NCBI GenBank assembly: GCA_963921425.1
Contig: OY992839.1
Location: 10,147,409-10,211,408, forward strand
DNA from: Dryas octopetala
Lineage: Eukaryota; Streptophyta; Magnoliopsida; Rosales; Rosaceae
Reading direction: 5' to 3'
DNA length: 64,000 bases
Shown: in pieces, positions 44,824 through 55,300 of the stretch
Numbering within the stretch: the first letter of the stretch is position 1
Layout of the letters: every line of letters starts with the position of its first letter
Program-made: the position numbers and the translations under genes
Notes under the pieces: model-generated
Database searches by the model: none
Told to the model about the DNA's origin: nothing
Seen by the model: the letters and a program-made list of their open reading frames with translations, nothing else

Positions 44824-47160
44824 ATAGCTCTATGTAGCTTTTCATGTTTGCTGCATATATATAGATATATATTTTTTCAATCATATAGGATCAACTGTCA
44901 CTATCACGTACTGCTGTGTGACCAAAATCAGCACATCATGCCTCTGATTAATTATTAAATTAATTTAGCCATGCCATGCATGATTTGCATATAGATGTAA
45001 AAAGACTTCATTTTTTTTCATGTAATTAATTATTTTGTCTTGCTTATATAATTGATTTGTCATTCAAACACTAATCTTATTATAGAAAGAATATATGCTT
45101 TAATTTGTGCTTCAATTAGACAATGTTTGACCTTGTAATTAAACAATTACAATAAGTAATTCCTTGCTAAATTAATTAAGTTGACAAACATCAATCAATT
45201 AATATATATATATATATAACCATAAGCAGTCCCTTAATTTGCTACAAATACAACTGACTGACACTTACATGCATGGCAGTCCCTTATATAAACACAAGAT
45301 ACAAATGGTCTTCTTCTTATCTTCACACAATAAGTTATATATTAAACTCCTGATGTCCCTTAAAATGTTCATAAACACTATGAAATTAACTAATTAGGAC
45401 AATGCATGCAACCCAATCTTTTTACCAACTTTTTCTCTCCAACCTATATGGCAAACTACAATGATGTGTGGTGAAGTTTTGTTGTTTTGTTAATTTCTTA
45501 AATGTGATGATGCGGTGTGACCTTATCAGATGCCATGTAGGTTGAGAAAAAAAAAGTTTAAAACATTACCATTATCCAATTAGGTTCAACTTTGATTCTG
45601 GGATTTTAGTTAATACTTGTAGTTAAGTTGCATGAATATATATATATATATATAATGTTAAAATTTTATAAAACTTTGTATTTGTATGGGAAGAGCTTGA
45701 AGAGATAATCAATGGATTTCAAATGATGAATCATTTGATCAAACTAATGTCTTGCACTTAATGTCTTAATGGTCTTGTAACTGATGTCAGCTCATTAACC
45801 CAAATCCATTCTTTCAAGTTTGGAATCTGCTAATTCTTTCAACCAAAATGTCCTCCTCATGACTCTGCAAGCCAAATTTCATATCTAAGATTACTTTAGT
45901 GTATGAGTTGGGATCATAATTAGCTAGCAAACTGCCTATTTGATCTCCGTGTTATGAAAAATTATTGTATATGACAGTTACATCATTTGACTTGTTACAT
46001 GGTGTTACCATAGAATAATTTCTCCGTATTATGAGAAAATAGTTATAGCTCCAGCTCCGACAATAATACTGATTGAAAAATAGAAAAATAAATTAAAACC
46101 AATCCAAACAATTTGATCTTCAAACACATTGGTCTAGCTAGAAAAACGTAAAGTAGCATGAACTTCGCCTGAACATGTATCATACAATGCAATTCTGTTT
46201 TTGGTAATTTCACTTGATTAGTAATTGAGCAAATGAGCAATGATATGACATGACCTGGACCATGGGATTGTATTAACTATTAAGTGGGATAGGATACTAA
46301 CTATTTGCTGGTATTGCCATATACATGCATGTTTGCCCTAGCACATTACCATGGATCTGTGTATGGTGAATCACAAATTAACAGTACTTTTTGTTTCCAT
46401 TAATTTGTGATAACTGACCTCTAGAGCCTACCTCCTCAAGCCCAGTGATGAAAATCCTCCTTGCTACTCATTCTTCTGACCCTTTTGTGTCTATCAAGTT
46501 GTTCATCAGAGCATGTCATGAGCATGAAAACAGTGATACGGCTAATGTAGTAGTGCTGAATAAGCTGAATTTAAAAATACAGCAGTAGTGGTTTTGATAG
46601 TTGTAGAGTGATGCAAACCTTTGGCAGTGATATTTGGATATGAAATATTGATGTTGTAAGTAGAGAATAATGTCTTAAAGGACACAGTACATACCCCAAA
46701 TTTCCAAAACCAGAGCTAATAGCACACAAGTAGCAGTGATGCATCAATCTAATCAAAGAAACTTCAAACTCCAAAAAGAAAATTTTCAACAGCACTACAA
46801 ATTCCACCATCAAGGTAACAATCGCCTCAAGATCTTTTAACCATAAAGCAAATAGTATTACTCCAGTCCACTATTGAATTCATTACTACAAGGGAAGATC
46901 AAATTCAAGGCCCAAAAGCAAGCATGACAAATGTCAAGTCACCAACTATCAAAATGATCAAATGAACAGCAGCAAATGCACAATAAACCAAATTCAGAAA
47001 TGGTCAATTGGGTTTCACTTTAACCCTCCAAATTTTCATTTTGCATCCCCAATTAACCCTTCCACCCTCTCAAATGGGAAAAAACACTTCCCCCAGCCAA
47101 ACCAATATGATAAAAGACAAAACGAAAGAGCACATAGAATTGTACCATACATATAGTCAT
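44824..47160. other. AT-rich intergenic region between SRS and gene 5
   Basis: No coding region with family resemblance, RNA gene or element border was recognised. Short TA repeats occur (45200-45220, 45638-45653). Confidence 0.4.
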
Positions 47161-47175
47161 CAACAACTTCAATTA

Positions 47176-47340
47176 GATCTTTATAGACAATGAAAGATAA
47201 TTGGTCAGAGGCTCAGAGGCTCAGAGTAAGCAACCACTACATATACAATATAGGCAACCAGGTCATCAACTACATCAATAAGATCTTTATAGACAATGAA
47301 AGATAATTGGTCAGAGACTCAGAATTAAGCAACCCACAAA
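47176..47340. repeat. 106-bp spaced direct repeat in the 3' flank of gene 5
   Basis: The block starting gatctttatagacaatgaaa (to ttggtcagag) occurs at 47176 and again at 47282. Flanking words (ATCAACTACATCAAT, AAGCAACC) also repeat, so a segment of about 106 bp is duplicated in tandem with some divergence. It lies about 140-300 bp after the stop codon of the minus-strand gene. Confidence 0.75.
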
Positions 47341-47479
47341 CCAAACCCCAAATTCCCCAATTAACATCAAACTACTACTTCACCCAACCACACAGCAATT
47401 TTACATCTAAACCCAATTGTGAAAGATACCCAAATCTTCAAAGATCCAATCTTTCCTGGAAATTCACAGCAAAAGCCCT

Positions 47480-47693
47480 CTAGTATATGTGCTTCAAGCC
47501 CAGGCCATGCTTCCCACGAACGCAGCCAGGCCTCACAAGCAAGTAAGGCGATCGCTTGGAAGTGTGCATCTTCGGAAACGTCCTCTTCCCCAATTTCCTC
47601 AGCCTCTGCCTTCCAAACTTGTCGCTCACAGACCACGGCACGAGCTCGTCATCTAAACCATACACATCATCACCCTCACCCTCATCGTTATCC

Positions 47694-47740
<47 letters not shown>

Positions 47741-48085
47741 GCCATGCCCAATACCGTAATCAAGAAGGGGTTTGAGACCTACATCACGAAAACGAACAAG
47801 AAGGTGATGATGGGTTTCGATTGGATCAGTCAAAGACGAAGCAGGCCCATCAAACCCATAAGACACATTTCCTTCTTGATCATCTTCTTGTTCTTGTTCC
47901 TCTTGTTCTTGATCAGAGTCGAAGTGGTGGTGCTTCTCTGAGTCGGCATCAGAGGCATCGATGAATTCCCAGTGTGACAGACCCAGACCCAGAACTCCTT
48001 CTTCTTCTTCTTCTTGTTCTGCTTCTATTTCCAAGAATTCAAACTCTTCTGCGTCCATGGAATTTGGCTTCGACATATTTCCCAA
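47480..48085 (-). CDS. Conserved acidic plant protein of unknown function
   Basis: A single 201-aa open frame without introns. The N terminus is very acidic (DAEEFEFLEIEAEQEEEEEG) and has LSHWEFIDASDADSEKHHH. The centre carries an uninterrupted run of about fifteen Asp, encoded by a GAT repeat (47698-47740 on plus), then DNDEGEGDDVYGLDDELVPW. The C terminus is basic and orderly (RQRLRKLGKRTFPKM, then RPGCVRGKHGLGLKHIY). That C-terminal block looks like the conserved part of a small plant family I know only as uncharacterised. No signal peptide or membrane segment. The start could be Met1 (48085) or Met4. Two CACGTG boxes lie upstream. Function is not known; an acidic/basic nuclear protein is only a guess. 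Confidence 0.75.
47698..47740. repeat. (ATC)n trinucleotide repeat encoding poly-Asp
   Basis: Fourteen to fifteen ATC/TCA units on plus give consecutive GAT codons on minus in gene 5. Length polymorphism would change the Asp count but keep the frame. Confidence 0.9.
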
Positions 48086-48230
48086 TTCTCTTCTGTTTTT
48101 TTCTGTTTTTTCTTGAAAATGAAATTATTGGGGGTTCAGTTTTATAACAGGCTCTGCGTTTGGGAATCTGAGATGCAGTGTTGAGGAAGGATGATGCGTC
48201 CGCGCCTGCAAGTAAACTCGCCCCATTGGT

Positions 48231-48263
48231 GCACGTGAATCTACCAATGGGTTTCTTCCACGT
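48231..48263 (-). promoter_or_regulatory. Paired CACGTG boxes upstream of gene 5
   Basis: GCACGTGAA (about 48231) and CCACGTGTC (about 48258) lie 145-180 bp before the ATG of gene 5, with inverted CCAAT-type words (ccattgg, accaatgg) between and beside them. The second matches the ABRE consensus ACGTGTC. Light or ABA control is inference. Confidence 0.5.
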
Positions 48264-48334
48264 GTCACATGTCAGTTTTTGAAGGATTTTTGGCCTGGAT
48301 TACCAAACATGTGATTATTTATTTAAGTTTTTTT

Positions 48335-48867
48335 TATTTTTTATCATAAATAGTCCTTCAATTTTAAGTTTTTAACCAAAATATCAATTTAATTTTTAAA
48401 GTATATTTTCACTTAATGTAGTCCTTCATATTTATCACCACACGTCAATGTTGTCATTTCATGCAATTCTATTTGAATTGACGTAAAAAATAATCACGTG
48501 AGCTGTACGAAACCTTTTTTCAAAGATAAAAGGGTATGTTAAGATTCGGGTTAGAGATATTTTTTTTCTTTTATCTTTTTAAATTTTTTTAATATTTAGT
48601 AAGGATAAACTTAGAATTAAAAAATGACAATAAATTTGTTGGGTCTTTTTAGGTTGTTATGCGACTTGTGAAGACCATTTTGCCCCTTAAAAAAAAGGTC
48701 ATGTGCAGTGCACATGACAAATTTTGACAAAAATTCAAATAAAATATAATGAAAGAACAACATTGATATACAGTAGTAAAGATAGAGGACTATATTGAAT
48801 GAAAATGCACTTTTAAGACCAAATTGATATTTGGTGAATGTTGAGGGACCATTTGTGATTAAAAATA
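48335..48867. mobile_element. Non-autonomous TIR element with about 150-bp inverted ends
   Basis: The left end (tattttttatcataaatagt, then CCTTCAATTTTAAG and AATATCAATTTAATTTTTAAAG) is matched by the reversed right end (TATTTTTAATCACAAATGGTCCCTCAACATT, in pieces) over roughly 150 bp at moderate divergence. Length and long TIRs suit a Mutator-type MITE. A 9-bp target duplication is not visible. The end phrase GTGAATGTTGAGGGACCATTT is repeated about 58 bp further right (48891), so the right end was partly duplicated. Confidence 0.6.
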
Positions 48868-49352
48868 ACATATTTATTTTTTTTTTGTTTTGTGAATGTT
48901 GAGGGACCATTTATCTATCAAGCCCACTTGCTAAGCTCATATTGATGAACCTAAAATTGTTCAAAAAAAAAAAAAAAAAAAGAAGAAAAAAGTTAAATTG
49001 GGCATATACTATTTTTGTATTAGGAATAATATATACCATCTAATTTTGTTAAACCTTTCATGACCATATGTCATTATATGATTCATAAGATACTGGGAAA
49101 AAGAAAAATGTGCTTATTGGTTGAATTTTCATTAAAAAAAAAAAAAGATTCTTAGGCACTGCAACCTGGTATTCTGACCATTATGTATGTAATAGATCAT
49201 TACCTGGCATGGTATTCACATCTAAACTTCCATACTCTCAAAATTGCTCTTATCTTAATTTTGAGAACTGAGAGGTTTGTGCCTGCTAGAGTGCTAGCAA
49301 TGCCTTGTGGCCCCAAACTCCAAGGCCATTTTCAAATTGTGAGCATGCACTA

Positions 49353-52300
49353 CTACGGGTTGCCCTCAAGTACTTGGACAATTTGCTCTGCTCTTGATTG
49401 AATGCCGTTCAGATACTCCGTAAGAACGCGCTGCTGGTAGGAACCACCCTCCTGGTAAAGAGAAAGCAACCAAAAAGAAAAAACATCAGCATCAGGGAAA
49501 TAGAAGGAATTCAAACGACGATCAACGGGGTTCCAAACACCAAGGTTGTTTCTCACTGTTCGTATCAGAGTCCGCTCAACCCTTTTCTTAACAACAGCAT
49601 AGAGTTCCTGTGGTGAAATTTCCCCTTTGCCAATTGTCAATCCATTGATCAACAGCTTGTTCCATTCTTCCTCAGGAGCTGCAACAAATGCAATGTCTAT
49701 CAGCGAGGCAGATCCACAAGACATGAATCAAAACAAAATGAGTTTAATTAACTGTTGAAAAATTTAATGCAGAGGTCAACCAACCTCCCCAAGCACATTT
49801 TTAGCTATTGTAGAACCTATAAAATGCATCTTACAGGAGACACAACATAAAGTAGCCAATCTTAACAAAATGATCAGTATATGATCAAATTGCAAAGGGA
49901 AAGTCATGCACATATCTATTTTGTAATTAACACATGACTCTTCCTAAAAGATTCAAATCAAGCAATCCCAATCAACAGCTCCATGAATCATATAAGCAAA
50001 AGCTAACAACCAATGTATGAATAATTGACAACAAAAGTCCAGCACAAATACTAAAACAACTTCGACCTAAAAAATAAAATACTAAGATAACAACTCTTAC
50101 AGCATAAGTACCCTCAAAGGTGTAAGATGCTTAGGGAAACCAAAATTTGAGTGCCCTCAATGGCCCTAAAACACTCTTTCCAGCCTTTAATTTAAGCGAA
50201 GCTAAGGAAAATTGTTAACTTCTTCAATCAAAAGTTCGACTAAGAGTCATTACCTTTAATTTTTTTTTAAGAAAAAAAAAAAAGCTGTTTTAGATTTTTG
50301 CAGAAGCATTTTCGCATTTTGAGATCAACTTGCAAAATGCCTTTCATCATTTTTCCCATTTTATGTGCATCATGGCATAACCATAATTACCATGGGAAAT
50401 CCACTAGGGGTGGCATGAAGGGGTTGATGTGATTCAAACTTAGGATCAAACTTTTCAGAGTAAGCTCCTGGTCATTGAACAAATCTCTTGGGGTTACAAG
50501 ATGCCTTTATCTAAGGCACCTAAACAGAAACCCGATTTGTTTCTCTTCCACACGATCCAACCAATCATTTCTTTCAAGTTTCAACTTTACAACCCTACAT
50601 CCAGGATATTCCATCAACATACTAAACAGCAATCACAAAAAAATTGCACAACCCCACCAAACAGGAAATACTCCTAAAAACAGCAGCTAGATAAACTAGA
50701 ATCTCCAAGGGAGCACCATTGATATGCTCAAATTCATAAAGATGAAAAAAATGACTGGCACAGAAAACATATGTGGTATACCCTGAAGCTTAAAAGTTAA
50801 AACAAATTCTCTTTCTCAAGAACCAGTAAGCTTATGCAATGCAAGATAATTTAGTAGTGATATTTTATTTTATGAATAATTTAGTAGTGATATTTTATTT
50901 TATGAATTTGATGGCAGACACCTTTTATTATGGTTTCAAGAAACTCCTCGGCCTTCAGAATTTCATCCCCTGCAAATAAAACTCAGTTATTAGAAAACCT
51001 AACTTCCAAGTCAAAACAAGCACTATAATATAACAATGAAATTTATTTAAGAGAAAAAAAGATTTGGTTTGATCTTAGAGTTCAGAAAGAAAAAAATATA
51101 AAAATGAATTTTGACATCAAATCCTTTTTTGGATAAAAGAATACTAGTCCAAGTATATATTCTTATAATACAAGATGTCTCACGACCGCATCCACATAGT
51201 CAGCTAGTGTCTGCTTCGGACTTAACCCAAGTCTCACGATTTTTGTAAAAGAAAAAATGTTTGAAAATTAGAGATACTAAACCCACATATATGGCTCTTC
51301 AACTTAATCAGGCGATGTAGAACTAGTATATAGCAATTGTGGTCACCTTAACTAATCTTGACTATTCCTGTCAAGGGCTATTGGCTCTTACAATCAACCC
51401 CATTCGGCCAGACATCTTTGTCTGGGGGCCAGCCCAGATGCTTTCAACTGGTCTAAGCTCTGATATTATTTTGTCACGACTAAAAGATACATATGTCCGT
51501 CAGCACAACACCTCAAAGGAACTAGTTATGAATGAGGCTCCCTGTAATTGTTTAAATAGTTTAGATTGAACCAGTACACAAGATATGTGAGAGGCAACAC
51601 ATGCTCACCCACCCCCACTAAAAGAACTGGGATATCACAATCTCCTCCACTCATCCTTGCCATCCTTGTCAGGACCCATAATCAAATCCATGATATCCTC
51701 ATCATGGTTCAAACTTGTTATGTTGTAGTGCCTTCAAGCCCTCATGGTAATAATGGGATAGCTTTGATGCCATTTGTCACAACCTAGAGATGCACCTATT
51801 GTATCAGCGCCGTACCCCAAAAGGAGTAGTCCCTAATCAGGCTCATGCAATCGTTTAAACAGCATAGATCGAACCAGTACACAATCAATGTAGGACTCAG
51901 CATATGCTCATACAACACGCACTAAATGAGGGAGTATATCACATGGTGAATAGAGGACCCTGGTTCTTTGAAATGTCACCAACAATAGCATCAGTTGAAT
52001 ACATTAGTTTTCCAAGCACACACAATCACACCGAGATTTGTTACGAGGTTCGGCAAAATTCCTGCCTACGTCCCCGGGAGAGATCTCCGTTCTTCACTAT
52101 GAGAATAATAAGTATTAAGATTACAATTGGACTAAATCACATAACCCAATTCCCAAATCCCTTGTACACCCTTTCACAAAGTGTTTCCCAAAACCCTAGA
52201 TCTCTCACCCAAGATTAATTACCTAATCTTGATCTCACCAATTCTAGATTGTGTGCCTCCCAAGAATCCTAAGGACTTGCTCACTCTAATCTGATTCTCT

Positions 52301-55300
52301 CTCATTTTTCTAAGCCCCTAAGGTCCTATTTATAACCATAGGCCTTATATTACAATCCTAGATAAAGTAGGAAGAAAGTTAACTTTGAGTAGGAAATAAG
52401 TTTCCTTTATACACAAGGAAAACCTCAAAACTTGCCCAAAATGAAGTCCAAAACGCACCAGGAATTAATAACCTTCCAACACCTATTTGGACTCCTAACT
52501 TCATCCTAGAATACCATAGAAATCCCCCATGAACCAGGAAATCTTCAAATGCGAGCCAAATTAACAACAATCTCCACCTTGGCGAGCATATCATGCAAAT
52601 TACCTTGCACCAAATACCATTGGCCTTGACCTTGTACCAACTACACATAACCCGAATCAAGAAACTATGGTCCACCCTTGATTCGCATGGCCAATACCTA
52701 TGTGCAGCTGCATCGTGTAACCAATTACCGGTTAGCACCGAAGAGGGGCCTCGATTCACCCCCTCCTCCAGTAGGATCTCCTTTCTCACCATCGTTTGAA
52801 CCTTGGAAACATGTCACAACCGTCTCTGCTGTACCCGCAAACGAGACCTTCCTCAAGCGCTTGATTTCTTGTGCATTTCGTTTCCAACCAACCATCGAGG
52901 TTTGAGTTCCTATCAAACGATATAAACCACCACACTTCTCTCCCTTCATTAGGACCATGCTTCCATGAGTAATTTTCATGACTCCACTTGCTATCAAAAC
53001 CAGGTAGCCCTTGGAATCCAACCTACTCAAGGATATCAAATTCCTTTGTAGCTTTGGGACATAAGCGACTCCACCCAAAGTATGTTCCACCCCATTGAAC
53101 ATCTTGATCTTCACCGTTCCAACCCCCATGACGTCAACTTTGGACCCGTCAGGCAAAGAGAAAGATCCTCCCTTTGATTCTTGAAACTTTTCAAAATATT
53201 CTTTCCTAGAGCATATATGGTGAGTAGAACCCGAATCCAATATCCAATCACCATGAGAAGAAGTGTTACCTATAGAGACTGTGAGAAGTTCTCCAGATTC
53301 ATTATAGTCTGCTACCGCTGTAGAGCCATGACCATCCTTCTTATTCCAAGTCGGACAGTCCTTCTTTATGTGTCCCCACTCTTTGCACTTGTAGCACTGC
53401 CAGCCCTTACCACTACCCTTTGATCTAGCCTTGCTATTATCACTAGAACCCTTGGTAGTTTGCCTTCCTCTTTGACCATGAGCAACAAACAAGGAATCTT
53501 TATCCTCAACTTTCTTTCTCCTTTCACTAGACAAGAGAGTTGACTCGACCTCCTCCATCTTCAGTGTATCCTTACCATACAAGAAGATATCCACTATGTT
53601 GTCATATGTATCAGGAAGTGAGGTTAGAAGTAAGAGGGCTCGATCTTCTTCCTCAATCTTTACCCCAACTCTTTCGAGTTGATTTAGCAGTCCTTTGAAC
53701 ACGTTCATATGATCCATGAGATTTGCACCCGCTTCCATTTTCAGCTTATATATGTCCCGCTTCAGATTCAACTTTGTGGCCATAGACTTCTGAGCTAAAT
53801 AAAGCTTTTCTAGTTTCTTCCACAATTCCGGGGCAGAATCTTCATCTATATTGTTGATAATATTATCAGCAATATAAAGCCGAATTGTGCTCACACACCT
53901 GCACTCCAAGTCTTCCCAGTCATCATCTGTCATCTTTGCCGGTTTTCCTACTTCCTTTCCCTTCAAGGCGCGTGCCAAGCCTTGCGAAACTAGGACATCC
54001 TTCACTCTCTTTTGCCATAGAGTAAAGTTACCTCTTCCATCAAATTGCTCCACCTTAAAGGATGAAACACCACTACTTCCCGCTGCCATGACAAACTACC
54101 CTCGATCGATAAACACGGAACCACGATCGATGAACACGAAACCTGGCTCTGATACCACCGGTGTTGATGTAGTTTGAGAATTAAATCCTAATTCCCACCG
54201 TCACGGCGTACAAGCAATAATTCGATGAAAGATAAATAACAAACACAGCCAAGAAAACAGAAAATAATAAACCAACAAGCACACACAATCACACCGAGAT
54301 TTGTTACGAGGTTCGGCAAAATTCCTGCCTACGTCCCCGGGAGAGATCTCCGTTCTTCACTATGAGAATAATAAGTATTAAGATTACAATTGGACTAAAT
54401 CACATAACCCAATCCCCAAATCCCTTGTACACCCTTTCACAAAGTGTTTCCCAAAACCCTAGATCTCTCACCCAAGATTAATTACCTAATCTTGATCTCA
54501 CCAATTCTAGATTGTGTGCCTCCCAAGAATCCTAAGGACTTGCTCACTCTAATCTGATTCTCTCACGTTTTTCTAAGCCCCTAAGGTCCTATTTATAACC
54601 ATAGGTCTTATATTACAATCCTAGATAAAGTAGGAAGAAAGTTAACTTTGAGTAGGAAATAAGTTTCCTTTATACACAAGGAAAACCTCAAAACTTGCCC
54701 AAAATGAAGTCCAAAACGCACCAGGAATTAATAACCTTCCAACACCTATTTGGACTCCTAACTTCATCCTAGAATACCATGGAAATCCCCCATGAACCAG
54801 GAAATCTTCAAATGCGAGCCAAATTAACAACAATCTCCACCTTGGCGAGCATATCATGCAAATTACCTTGCACCAAATACCATTGGCCTTGACCTTGTAC
54901 CAACTACACATAACCCGAATCAAGAAACTATGGTCCACCCTTGATTCGCACGGCCAATACCTATGTGCAGCTGCATCGTGTAACCAATTACAGGTTAGCA
55001 CCGAAGAGGGGCCTCGATTCACCCCCTCCTCCAGTAGGATCTCTTTTCTCACCATCGTTTGAACCTTGGAAACATGTCACAACCGTCTCTGCTGTACCCG
55101 CAAACGAGACCTTCCTCAAGCGCTTGATTTCTTGTGCATTTCGTTTCCAACCAACCATCGAGGTTTGAGTTCCTATCAAACGATATAAACCACCACACTT
55201 CTCTCCCTTCATTAGGACCATGCTTCCATGAGTAATTTTCATGACTCCACCTGCTATCAAAACCAGGTAGCCCTTGGAATCCAACCTACTCAAGGATATC

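Noticed and set aside
49398-49616. 72-codon frame on plus
   Set aside because: Antisense shadow of the last exons of gene 6.
52379-52792. 137-codon frame on minus, and its twin at 54642-55055
   Set aside because: Runs across the polypurine tract into the LTR; it exists twice only because the element is duplicated.
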